A DNA stretch of 9,474 nucleotides from Dehalococcoidia bacterium (GTDB taxonomy: Bacteria; Chloroflexota; Dehalococcoidia; SAR202; UBA11138): contig JAAXHZ010000335.1 in the NCBI GenBank assembly GCA_012270625.1, positions 1 through 9,474 on the forward strand. The letters run 5' to 3'. Both the position numbers and the translations under genes were made by a program. The notes under the pieces were generated by a model that was not told where the DNA came from, made no database searches, and worked only from the letters and a program-made list of their open reading frames with translations. Positions within the stretch are counted from its first letter, which is position 1; the number at the start of each line of letters is the position of its first letter. Positions 1 to 6,674 of this stretch are shown one piece after another.

Positions 1-401
1 GCCGCTGCCGAGGCGACCGCCCGTGTCGCTCCCCACATCACCTCACCGAGCACGATGTCGCGCGGCTCCATCGGCGTGAACAGCATCGCTTCGTAGATAT
101 GGTGGCTCTCCATGCGCAGGTAGGCGCCGTAGGTAGCGTCGAACGTGGCATGGAACATCGCGTAGCTCGCCAGAACACCGGGCGCGATGAATTCGGCATA
201 CGTCAGGTCGCCCATATTGCCTATGTACGTCCCCAGTCCGAAACCCATGGCGAAGAGCAGTATGAAAGGCTCCACCAGCAGGCCGCCGAACTCCACCTTC
301 CAGGCACGAATCACAGCGTCCCGGTTGCGCTGCCATACCCGAAGCCCGCCCCAGACTGGCGTTCTCTGAATTGCGGGAGCTATGGCTTGGATTACAGTCA
401 T
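1..401 (-). CDS. ABC-2 type (NodJ/DrrB-like) exporter permease, 3' end outside the window
   Basis: Membrane subunit of a two-component ABC exporter, expected to form the channel driven by the ATPase just upstream. Translating the minus strand from the ATG at 401 gives 133 codons open to the window edge. A basic, amphipathic N-terminus (residues 1-38, with WQRNRDAVIRAWK) is followed by a first membrane segment at about 41-57 (LLVEPFILLFAMGFGLG), then YAEFIAPGVLASYAMFHATF at about 66-85, probably the second segment. The run MLFTPMEPRDIVLGEVMWG is the cytoplasmic loop typical of ABC-2 permeases of the NodJ type. The start lies 33 bp past the ATPase stop in the same frame; no other ATG, GTG or TTG lies between. 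No good Shine-Dalgarno sequence precedes it, so translation may depend on coupling to the ATPase. NodJ-like similarity indicates fold, not nodulation; the substrate cannot be read. The C-terminal half is outside the window. Confidence 0.85.
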   Translation of the reverse strand, partial: MTVIQAIAPAIQRTPVWGGLRVWQRNRDAVIRAWKVEFGGLLVEPFILLFAMGFGLGTYIGNMGDLTYAEFIAPGVLASYAMFHATFDATYGAYLRMESHHIYEAMLFTPMEPRDIVLGEVMWGATRAVASAA

Positions 402-434
402 GGGACGGCGTCGCGTTCGGCTGATTCCATCTGC

Positions 435-1364
435 CTATTCTTCCCTCAGACCCCGTCCGGTCAGTCGCAGAAACACGTCCTCCAGGTTGCCCGGTCTCCG
501 CGTGATCTGATACCCGTCGAGTGGTATCTTATCCAGGGAAATCGACCCATTCCTGGGGTAGATCAGGACGGAGTCTGCGCGATCTTCTATGTGACCCTGT
601 ATGCCCGAGTGATTCAGCCAGTCGATCAGCTCATCCTTGTCTGAATGTCGCACCCTCACCTCGAAAACTACGTCCCCTACCAACGATCGAGTCATCTGGT
701 CCGGGGAACCCTCGACTAGAATCTCCCCGTGGTCTATCACGACCAGCCGGTCGCACAGGTGGGCGGCCTCGTCCATGTAGTGAGTGGTGAGGAGCATGGT
801 GATGCCGCGAGACTTCAGAAGGTTGAGCTTGTCCCAGACGAGCAGTCTCGCCTGCGGGTCGAGTCCGGTGGTAGGTTCATCGAGTACCAGAATGCGCGGC
901 TCGTTCATGAGCGCGCGCGCGATGAGCAGTCTTCGTCTCATGCCTCCCGATAGATGGTCCGGCATATCGTTCGCCCTGTCGGCGAGCTGAAACAGCTCGA
1001 GGCCATCGAGCGCCCGCGCCCTGGAAACGTCTGAGGGCAGGTTGAAGAACCTGCCGAAAGAGAGCAGATTCTGAATTACAGTGAGGTCGGGATCCAAACT
1101 GTCGGCTTGGGACACGACCCCCATGAGGTGCTTGACGTCACGCTGACGTTTCCGCACGTCCATGCCGAAGACGCTCAGAGTCCCGGACGAGACCGGCGAG
1201 ACGCACGAGATCATCTTCATCGTGGAAGTCTTCCCGGCTCCATTCGGTCCCAGGAAGCCGAAACACTCGCCCCGATTAATCTGGAAGTCGATGCCGTTGA
1301 CTGCGGTCACGCCGTTGTAGCGTTTGAAAAGACGCTCGGCACAAATAGCTGGAGTGTGCTGCAT
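435..1364 (-). CDS. ABC transporter ATP-binding protein, NodI/DrrA-like
   Basis: Cytoplasmic ATPase subunit of an ABC-2 exporter, 309 residues, the usual length for the NodI/DrrA group. All nucleotide-binding motifs are intact: Walker A GPNGAGKT (39-46), Q-loop glutamine Q86 (VVSQAD), signature LSGGM (138-142), Walker B LVLDE (159-163) followed by PTTGLD, and switch histidine H195 in TTHYMDEA. The C-terminal region from about 225 onward, ending in NLEDVFLRLTGRGL, is the extension usual in this group. The ATG at 1364 is preceded by GAGG at 1374-1371 with 6 nt spacing, supporting the start. The gene lies 69 bp downstream of the cyclase gene and 33 bp upstream of the permease, all on the minus strand, so the three may be co-transcribed. 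This group exports polyketides, antibiotics, lipids or oligosaccharides; nothing here narrows the substrate. Confidence 0.93.
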   Translation of the reverse strand: MQHTPAICAERLFKRYNGVTAVNGIDFQINRGECFGFLGPNGAGKTSTMKMISCVSPVSSGTLSVFGMDVRKRQRDVKHLMGVVSQADSLDPDLTVIQNLLSFGRFFNLPSDVSRARALDGLELFQLADRANDMPDHLSGGMRRRLLIARALMNEPRILVLDEPTTGLDPQARLLVWDKLNLLKSRGITMLLTTHYMDEAAHLCDRLVVIDHGEILVEGSPDQMTRSLVGDVVFEVRVRHSDKDELIDWLNHSGIQGHIEDRADSVLIYPRNGSISLDKIPLDGYQITRRPGNLEDVFLRLTGRGLREE

Positions 1365-1382
1365 TGGTCACCTCATTAAAGG

Positions 1383-1403
1383 TTAGCCACGTTCCCCGGC
1401 TAA
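1383..1403 (-). other. Small inverted repeat between the cyclase and ATPase genes
   Basis: TTAGCC (1383-1388) and GGCTAA (1398-1403) form a perfect 6-bp stem with a 9-nt loop, about 19 nt upstream of the ATPase start. In the minus-strand transcript it is followed by CCTTTAATGAGG, which is not a proper U-tract. It could be a weak attenuator that lowers exporter expression relative to the cyclase, a small protein-binding site, or chance. Confidence 0.3.
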
Positions 1404-1433
1404 TTCAACAGCAACCGGCACACTCCAACCAGC

Positions 1434-2351
1434 TCAGAACACGGCTATGGGATTTACAGGCGAGCCTGTGCCGCCTACCACGTTCAGAGGGTTGATGCTC
1501 AACATGAACTCGTACCTGCCCTCTTCGGCGCATGCGTTTGCCAACGGCTCCAGAAGCGAATTATCCAACAGCGCAACGCCATAGGCAAATATGACAGCGT
1601 GTACAGACCATGGAATGTCGTACTCATTTGGAGAGGCGTCCATCATGTCCCAGCCGAGAACGGATATATCCGCGTCGCGCACAAACCGGAGGCACGAGGC
1701 GTGAAGACCCGGACGGGAGGGTTCGCCTGCCCAGCTTCCGCCGTGTTCAGCCGCGTACGCCTCACGACCGCTGTACACCATTACGGCGTCGCCGGGCCGG
1801 ATCTCAACGCCCTGCTCAGCGGCAATGTCGTCCAGCTCCCATCCGTGCACCGGCGAGTCAAGCGTGACGTAGTCAGTCCCGCGATGTCTGGGAACGTCGA
1901 GCAGCACTCCCCGGGTCAGGATGCCATCGCTCCAGGCATCGACGGTGCCGTAACTGCCGCCGCTGAATCCGAGGACTTCATGGGGCGACTTACCGTCCCA
2001 CATGCCCTGGTCATCCCACACGTGGCATAGCGCATCGATGTGAGTGGTGGCGGTGCCATGGTAGAAGACGCCGTAGTAGTCCATAGCGGCTCCACCACCG
2101 TTTGGGCGGTCCATGACTGACATGAAATGCTGCGCGGGTCGAGGGTTCTCGGCTCTCGGCTCGATGGCCCACGCTCGACTGAGCGATACCGTTCGTCCGT
2201 TCCTGACAAGGCCGACGGCCTCCAGGCGCTTTTCAGCGGTTATGAGGTTTATCGCGCCTGCAGACCCGCGTTCTCCCCAGCGTCCCCATCTCCTGTCGTC
2301 TCTCAGGTACGAAAGTACCTCGTCTTTGGTAGGTACTTGCCGATCAGTCAT
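1434..2351 (-). CDS. Cyclase-family metal-dependent hydrolase (kynurenine formamidase-like fold)
   Basis: Predicted soluble hydrolase of the putative cyclase/KynB superfamily, acting on an amide, ester or lactone-like bond. It has 305 residues, longer than KynB (about 210) and in line with a larger subfamily of unknown substrate. The metal motif is visible as HGTATTHIDALCH (98-110): H104, D106 and H110 match the second His, the Asp and the third His of the KynB motif HxGTHxDxPxH, while the first His is shifted to H98 with Thr at its usual place. H251 and D263 stand 12 residues apart, the spacing of the His/Glu metal ligands in KynB, so Asp replaces Glu. From memory such an Asp, in a LLDN context, is usual in this subfamily, as is the C-terminal GGTGSPVNPIAVF. 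GGAGG at 2363-2359, 7 nt before the ATG at 2351, fixes the start. The first gene of the minus-strand set, it is divergent from the SDR gene. Kynurenine formamidase activity should not be assumed. Confidence 0.88.
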   Translation of the reverse strand: MTDRQVPTKDEVLSYLRDDRRWGRWGERGSAGAINLITAEKRLEAVGLVRNGRTVSLSRAWAIEPRAENPRPAQHFMSVMDRPNGGGAAMDYYGVFYHGTATTHIDALCHVWDDQGMWDGKSPHEVLGFSGGSYGTVDAWSDGILTRGVLLDVPRHRGTDYVTLDSPVHGWELDDIAAEQGVEIRPGDAVMVYSGREAYAAEHGGSWAGEPSRPGLHASCLRFVRDADISVLGWDMMDASPNEYDIPWSVHAVIFAYGVALLDNSLLEPLANACAEEGRYEFMLSINPLNVVGGTGSPVNPIAVF

Positions 2352-2373
2352 CTAGTTCCCTCCCATGCGAAAG

Positions 2374-2404
2374 CTAACATACTCCATCTGTTTCCTAATA
2401 TAAT
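2374..2404 (+). promoter_or_regulatory. Candidate sigma-70-type promoter for the SDR gene
   Basis: A perfect TATAAT lies at 2399-2404. A possible -35 CTAACA (2374-2379, four of six) lies 19 bp upstream, slightly longer than ideal. The predicted start near 2411 leaves a leader of about 32 nt. It shares bases 2399-2402 with the opposing -10 element. Confidence 0.45.
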
Positions 2405-2426
2405 GGCGCAGGTCAAACCCGGACAA
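2397..2426 (-). promoter_or_regulatory. Candidate sigma-70-type promoter for the cyclase gene
   Basis: On the minus strand, TTGTCC (2426-2421, four of six matches to TTGACA) is separated by 18 bp from TATATT (2402-2397, five of six matches to TATAAT). Transcription would begin near 2390, giving a leader of about 40 nt with the ribosome site in it. The -10 bases overlap those of the opposing SDR promoter. Inferred by consensus only. Confidence 0.42.
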
Positions 2427-2442
2427 TACTGGAGGTTCGTCA

Positions 2443-3288
2443 ATGGGCAAGCTCGACGGCAAAGTGTGCGTGATAACCGGCGCCAGCAGGGGAATCGGAG
2501 CCGAGATAGCGAGGCTCTTCGCCGCTGAGGGCGGCAGCGTGGTCGCAGCGGCGCGGACGCTCAGGGAGGGCGACCACCCACTCGAGGGCTCCCTCGAAAA
2601 GACGGTGGCAGACATCAGGGAAGCTGGAGGCGAGGCAACGCCGTCTTCCGTCAACATATCCCTGCCAGAGGACTGCGAGCGTCTATTCGATGAGGCGCAC
2701 GAGGCATACGGAAGCGTGGACGTCCTGGTCAACAACGCCGCGCTGACTTACTTCATACCCGTAAAGGACTACCCGCTTCGACGGTGGATGCGCTCCTGGG
2801 CTGTCAACTTTCATGCCCCGTTCATACTGAGCCAGCTGGCAGTAGGCGATATGATGGAGCGTGGCGGCAGCATAGTCAACATATCGTCCGGCGCCGCGAT
2901 CGGACCTGGACGAGGCCCCTATCCCGACGCTCCCGCCAGCTCCGGAGGTACTTGCTACGGCGCGGAGAAGGCCGCGCTGGAGCGATTCAGCCAGGGGCTG
3001 GCGCAAGAGGTGTACCAGTACGGCATATCGGTCACCTGCGTATCGCCCTCTCAGGTAGTGCCCACGCCAGGGACCGTATTCCACAACCTGGTGACGGGTA
3101 TCGACGATCCACGTGGCGAGCATCCGGAGCTAATGGCCAAGTCGGCGCTGCTGCTGGCGACAGAGCCTCTCGATCGTGTCACAGGTCGCGTCACATACAG
3201 CCAGCAGATTCTCAAAGAATTTGGCTGGATAGACGAAGCTCGCGGAACTGGGATTGATCGCCAGGGATCAGGGTACAGCCTGATCTAG
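2443..3288 (+). CDS. Short-chain dehydrogenase/reductase (classical SDR type, NAD(P)-dependent)
   Basis: Cytoplasmic oxidoreductase of 281 residues with a single Rossmann domain, expected to interconvert a hydroxyl and a carbonyl group. Visible motifs are the cofactor loop TGASRGIG (12-19), NNAA (97-100), catalytic Asn N122, Ser S148/S149 in NISSGA, and the YxxxK pair Y172/K176 (CYGAEKAAL). AAR at 36-38 after the second strand fits NADP(H) but is not decisive. The Ser-Tyr distance is 23-24 residues instead of the common 13, so about ten Gly/Pro/Ser-rich residues are inserted beside the active site (about 154-169). The C-terminus extends past the usual SDR end with GWIDEARGTGIDRQGSGYSLI. GGAGG at 2431-2435, 7 nt before the ATG, supports the start. 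It is divergent from the cyclase gene and may act on a related compound; the generic fold does not reveal the substrate. Confidence 0.92.
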   Translation: MGKLDGKVCVITGASRGIGAEIARLFAAEGGSVVAAARTLREGDHPLEGSLEKTVADIREAGGEATPSSVNISLPEDCERLFDEAHEAYGSVDVLVNNAALTYFIPVKDYPLRRWMRSWAVNFHAPFILSQLAVGDMMERGGSIVNISSGAAIGPGRGPYPDAPASSGGTCYGAEKAALERFSQGLAQEVYQYGISVTCVSPSQVVPTPGTVFHNLVTGIDDPRGEHPELMAKSALLLATEPLDRVTGRVTYSQQILKEFGWIDEARGTGIDRQGSGYSLI

Positions 3289-3342
3289 GCTCACGATTTT
3301 TGAACAGTTCTAAAACCAGACCCAGTAAATGCCTTGAAATTG

Positions 3343-3379
3343 CGCAGGCCCAGAGATTAGCCTCTCCTTTAGGCTTGCG
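3343..3379 (+). other. Hairpin in the gap after the SDR gene (weak terminator or regulatory structure)
   Basis: CGCAGGCC (3343-3350) pairs with GGCTTGCG (3372-3379) over 8 positions, one being G-U. Inside the 21-nt loop AGAG (3352-3355) can pair with CTCT (3362-3365), giving a two-tier fold. No U-run follows, so it is not a canonical intrinsic terminator. The rest of 3289-3430 shows no ORF or RNA gene that I recognise. Confidence 0.35.
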
Positions 3380-3430
3380 GTATCAGAGTCAACTTACGTC
3401 CCGGCGGCACAGGGAACGGAAGCTGTGCAG

Positions 3431-3459
3431 TTGACCTTAAGCGGTCGCCCGGACTTAAT
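3431..3459 (+). promoter_or_regulatory. Candidate promoter of the OLD-like ATPase gene
   Basis: TTGACC (3431-3436, five of six) and CTTAAT (3454-3459, four of six) are spaced by 17 bp. Transcription would begin near 3466, about 46 nt before the ATG. An octamer CTGTGCAG abuts the -35 on its upstream side (3423-3430) and recurs at 3485-3492. The -10 runs into the palindrome at 3455-3472. Confidence 0.45.
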
Positions 3460-3472
3460 CGAATTCGACTAA
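3455..3472. promoter_or_regulatory. 18-bp near-perfect palindrome over the -10/start region (candidate operator)
   Basis: TTAATCGAATTCGACTAA is a palindrome with only one mismatched base pair (16 of 18 bases symmetrical), centred on the TCGAATTCGA core at 3459-3468. It covers the last five bases of the proposed -10 and the predicted transcription start. A dimeric repressor bound here would block initiation. The binding protein is unknown; it does not match the Gram-positive LexA pattern CGAAC-N4-GTTCG. Confidence 0.45.
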
Positions 3473-3511
3473 CTTCAGAAGACCCTGTGCAGCCAATGCT
3501 GAGGAGGCATA

Positions 3512-5512
3512 ATGAACATAACTCGAGCCAAGGTCACTAACTATCGCAGCATCGACGACTCTGGATGGGTCTCCTTGGACAACGTCACATGCATGGTTGG
3601 CAAGAACGAGTCTGGTAAGACGGCCTTTCTCCAGGCGCTGCGCCGCCTGAATCCGGTCGGAGGCGCGAACGGCAAATTCGACATCATGGACTACCCCAGA
3701 AAAGGGTACGTCCGCTACAAGCGACGGCATGAGACCGATCCCGCGACAGTGATCCAGGCCGAATTCGAACTCACTCAGGAAGAGATGGACGAGCTCGAGT
3801 CCAGGTTCGGGCTAGGCGTGCTGCGATCGCCGACAGTGGTTGCGTCGAAGAACTACAAGAACCAGAGATCCTGGGAAGTGGACATCGACGAAGAGGCTGT
3901 TATCAAGCACGTTATAAACAGCGCCGGACTCCCGGATCAAATTCAAGAGTACGTTGGCAACGCCACCGGATGGGACGACCTTTACAACCGCCTCCAGTCG
4001 CTCGATGTCAAGCCCACGCCCGTGCAGAATCTGCTGTCCAAGCTGACGGAGCGATTCAACAGCGATCTGCAGCAGCAGATTGTCTTGGAGCATCTCGAGC
4101 GGTACCTGCCCGAGTTCGTGTACTTCGACAACTACAGCACGATGCGGGGTCGCATCTCGATACATGACATCAAGGAGCGCCGCTTCGAACCGGACGAGCT
4201 CGACGACGCGGACCGCACCTTCCTGGCCCTGCTGTCTCTTGTAGGCGCTGACCTAGAGGATCTCGAGCAGCAGACCAGCTACGAGTACCTGAAGGCAGAG
4301 CTGGAATCGGCCTCCATAGGAATCAGCGACGAGATCTTCGAGTTCTGGAAACAGAACACCCAGCTAAGAGTCGAATTCGACCTGTCCGCGGCCAATCCGA
4401 ACGATCCTCCTCCGCTGAACGCCGGGCCAATCCTCCACGTACGTATCTGGAATGACCGGCACCGGGTCTCGGTACCGTTCGATGAGCGCTCGAAGGGCTT
4501 CGTCTGGTTCTTCAGCTTCCTGGTGTACTTCTCCGAGATCGAGGAGATGCAGAAGCGAGACATGGTCCTGCTTCTGGACGAGCCAGGCCTGAACCTGCAC
4601 GCGATGGCCCAGTACGATTTCCTGCGCTTCATCGACGAGCGGCTGGCGCCCAGGCACCAAGTCGTATACACCACTCACTCCCCATTCATGATCAACCTCA
4701 ACAACCTGCCGAGCGTGAGGACCGTTGAGGACATGGATGACTACGGCACTGTCATCACCGACGACGTGCTGCAGAACAGCAGCGAAACGGTGTTCCCGCT
4801 TCAGACCGCGCTTGGGTATCAGCTCGCCGAAACGCTGTTCTTGGCTCCACACTGTCTGCTCGTAAACTCCCCTTCCGACCTGATCTACCTGCAGGTGCTG
4901 GGCGAGTTTTGCGCAGCCGAGGGTCGGGCGAAGCTCGACCCAAGGTGGGTCATCATCCCGGTTGGAAGGAGCGAAAACCTGCCAGCGTTCATTTCGCTGC
5001 TAGGGGAAAACTACACCAGCCTCGCAGTGCTGATGGACGTAACGCCCGCAAGCAGGGCCCGCATTGAGTCTATCAACAATATCATGACGTCCAGGGACTC
5101 CAATCGGAGTCCAGTCAAGTGGGTGGAAGTTACCCGTGTCAGAGACGCCGACATAGAGGACCTGCTGGATCCCGGATTCTACCTGAAGCTGGTCAACGCC
5201 TCTTACAAGAACGAGCTCCCGCAGCAGCTTACACTGCGCTCGATCTCTGACAGCAACCCGAGAATCGCTGAGCGCGTCAAAGCGTTCTTCAGCGCCAACG
5301 ACATATCCGATGGCGTCTTCGATTCTTACAGGCCCGCTGCGTACTTCCTGCAGAACCACGGGATGCTTCGCAGCGAGATCAACGAAACGACGATCGAGAA
5401 CGTCGCGGCCATGTTCGAGCGGATCAACTCCCTGCTTCCGACGAACGGGACAGGATCCGGGCACAGGATAGACGCGAGACGAGCTACTACTCTTGTATCC
5501 GGGTTCAATTAG
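3512..5512 (+). CDS. OLD-like AAA/ABC-type ATPase with degenerate C-terminal Toprim-like region
   Basis: Protein of 666 residues in the OLD/RecF-like ATPase group (COG3593-like). The N-terminal ATPase has Walker A GKNESGKT (30-37), an insertion rich in charged helices at about 85-290, an ABC-style signature SKG (327-329), Walker B MVLLLDEP (351-358) and the switch histidine H389 in YTTHSPF. The stretch from about 447 to 620 sits where OLD nucleases carry Toprim. There CLLVNSPSDLIYL (448-460) takes the place of the usual VEGxSD, with Asn452 at the catalytic Glu, and VLMDVT (506-511) keeps D509 but has Thr511 where a second acidic residue is expected. IEDLLDPGFY matches the region after Toprim in relatives. 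Metal-dependent nuclease activity therefore looks lost or altered. GGAGG at 3503-3507 lies 4 nt before the ATG. No helicase (as in Gabija) or other defence partner is adjacent. Roles in DNA repair, phage defence or nucleic-acid sensing are possible but unproven. Confidence 0.85.
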   Translation: MNITRAKVTNYRSIDDSGWVSLDNVTCMVGKNESGKTAFLQALRRLNPVGGANGKFDIMDYPRKGYVRYKRRHETDPATVIQAEFELTQEEMDELESRFGLGVLRSPTVVASKNYKNQRSWEVDIDEEAVIKHVINSAGLPDQIQEYVGNATGWDDLYNRLQSLDVKPTPVQNLLSKLTERFNSDLQQQIVLEHLERYLPEFVYFDNYSTMRGRISIHDIKERRFEPDELDDADRTFLALLSLVGADLEDLEQQTSYEYLKAELESASIGISDEIFEFWKQNTQLRVEFDLSAANPNDPPPLNAGPILHVRIWNDRHRVSVPFDERSKGFVWFFSFLVYFSEIEEMQKRDMVLLLDEPGLNLHAMAQYDFLRFIDERLAPRHQVVYTTHSPFMINLNNLPSVRTVEDMDDYGTVITDDVLQNSSETVFPLQTALGYQLAETLFLAPHCLLVNSPSDLIYLQVLGEFCAAEGRAKLDPRWVIIPVGRSENLPAFISLLGENYTSLAVLMDVTPASRARIESINNIMTSRDSNRSPVKWVEVTRVRDADIEDLLDPGFYLKLVNASYKNELPQQLTLRSISDSNPRIAERVKAFFSANDISDGVFDSYRPAAYFLQNHGMLRSEINETTIENVAAMFERINSLLPTNGTGSGHRIDARRATTLVSGFN

Positions 5513-5561
5513 AACCGAACGTATCAGAGCGTCGAAAGCGGTCTCGCAGCGGGGTTAGACG
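5513..5561. other. Short convergent gap between the OLD-like ATPase and ftsZ
   Basis: The 49 bp between two converging stop codons contain AGCGTC (5528-5533), which can pair with GACGCT (5558-5563, running into the ftsZ stop codon) across a 24-nt loop. No T-run is present on either strand. It may act as a poor bidirectional terminator, but evidence is slight. Confidence 0.2.
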
Positions 5562-6674
5562 CTAGAGCAGCTGCCGTGTTCCAGCCAACGCAGCTTGCGA
5601 GTGTCCGTTCGTAGAGTGCGAAGAAGAGGCGGAAGTCAGTGGCTTCCGTCTCTTCGTTACGAGTTCAGCGGCGCGCTCGACGACAGTCTCCGGTTCGGCG
5701 CGTTCTATGCCCGTCCCAACCAACGTGACGTTGACCCGGCCTTTCATTCGACGCTCCTGGACCACGCCGAAGATGACGTTCGCGCCGGAGTCCGCCGCCT
5801 TGTTGACAATGTCCGCGACCTCATGGACCTGACCGAGGGTAAGATCAGGGCCTCCGGTCACGTTGAAGAGGATACCGCTAGCGCCTTCGAGCGGCGCGTC
5901 AAACATAGGATTGGCAAGTGCGGACCTCGCGGCCTGCGCCGCCGCGTCCCGACCCTCTCCGTGGCCGACCGCCATGAACGCCGGTCCTCCTCCAGCCATC
6001 ACCGCCTTCACGTCCGCGAAATCGACGTTTATCATTCCGCCGACCGTGACTATGTCCGAGATGCCTTGCACACCCTGGCGCAGCACCTCATCGGCGAGCC
6101 TGAACGCCTCCTCCAACTCCACCCGCCCCTTCAGCGCGGGCAGCAGACGATCGTTATCTACAACGATAAGTGTGTCCACCTTCTGTTTTAGCTGTCGCAG
6201 TCCCTGGTCGGCATTCTCTCTGCGCTTAGACCCTTCGAATCCGAACGGAAGGGTGATGATCCCGACGGTCAGCGCACCCTGCTTGCGGGCGAGATCAGCC
6301 ACTAGCGACGCCGCTCCGGTACCTGTCCCCCCACCCATTCCCGCGGCGATGAAGACCATGTCAGACTCCTGGAGCAGACCCCTGACCTGTGCCTGGCTCT
6401 CACGCATGGCCTTGCGGCCCACTTCAGGGCGCCCGCCCGAACCGGTCCCTCCTGTCGTATTGGGACCGATTGCGAACGTCTGGACCTGTCTGAGGCCGCG
6501 CAGTGCCTGGACGTCTGTGTTCAGCACCAGGAAGCGCACACCCTGGATACCGCTGTCCGACATGCGGCGGACAGCATTGCCTCCACCTCCACCAACACCC
6601 ACCACTCTGATGCTGACTTCTGATGCGGCCTCCATGACCTTGCCTGATGACCGGTTACGCCACCTGAACAGCAT
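5562..6674 (-). CDS. ftsZ: Cell division protein FtsZ (tubulin-like GTPase)
   Basis: Bacterial tubulin homologue that polymerises with GTP into the division ring. From the ATG at 6674 it has 370 residues. The core is complete: T1 loop GVGGGGGNAV around 26-35, NTDVQAL (52-58), the tubulin signature GGGTGTG (114-120), LPFGFEG (142-148), and the T7 synergy loop NVDFAD with N216, D218 and D221, so GTP hydrolysis should work. The loop at 74-86 reads TGGTGSGGRPEVG where most FtsZ have a GxGAGxxPEVG form. After the last core strand (VNVTLVGTG, 314-322) only 48 residues remain, Ser/Thr/Lys/Arg-rich and ending AALAGTRQLL, with no recognisable conserved C-terminal peptide (no I/LPxFL/R motif). The ATG at 6686 would add MEDE, but GGAGG lies 5 nt before 6674, favouring the inner start. 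It overlaps the 98-residue gene upstream by 20 bp, implying coupling. Confidence 0.93.
   Translation of the reverse strand: MLFRWRNRSSGKVMEAASEVSIRVVGVGGGGGNAVRRMSDSGIQGVRFLVLNTDVQALRGLRQVQTFAIGPNTTGGTGSGGRPEVGRKAMRESQAQVRGLLQESDMVFIAAGMGGGTGTGAASLVADLARKQGALTVGIITLPFGFEGSKRRENADQGLRQLKQKVDTLIVVDNDRLLPALKGRVELEEAFRLADEVLRQGVQGISDIVTVGGMINVDFADVKAVMAGGGPAFMAVGHGEGRDAAAQAARSALANPMFDAPLEGASGILFNVTGGPDLTLGQVHEVADIVNKAADSGANVIFGVVQERRMKGRVNVTLVGTGIERAEPETVVERAAELVTKRRKPLTSASSSHSTNGHSQAALAGTRQLL

Noticed and set aside
435..1364. Nodulation gene nodI
   Set aside because: Only the family fold is shared with NodI/DrrA exporters; there are no other nodulation genes, so no symbol is given.
1599..2030. 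Plus-strand open frame of 143 codons opposite the cyclase gene
   Set aside because: It is the antisense shadow of a gene with clear metal-binding motifs; no family resemblance is seen in its translation.
3455..3472. LexA/SOS box in front of the ATPase gene
   Set aside because: The palindrome core TCGAATTCGA does not fit CGAAC-N4-GTTCG or CTGT-N8-ACAG, so an SOS link is not supported.
3512..5512. Gabija (GajAB) or another named OLD-type two-gene defence system
   Set aside because: The next gene is a convergent ftsZ and the preceding gene is an SDR; no helicase or effector partner is present, and the Toprim residues are degenerate.
5528..5563. Intrinsic bidirectional terminator between the ATPase and ftsZ genes
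   Set aside because: Only a 6-bp stem with a 24-nt loop and no T-run on either strand; kept only as a low-confidence note on the gap.
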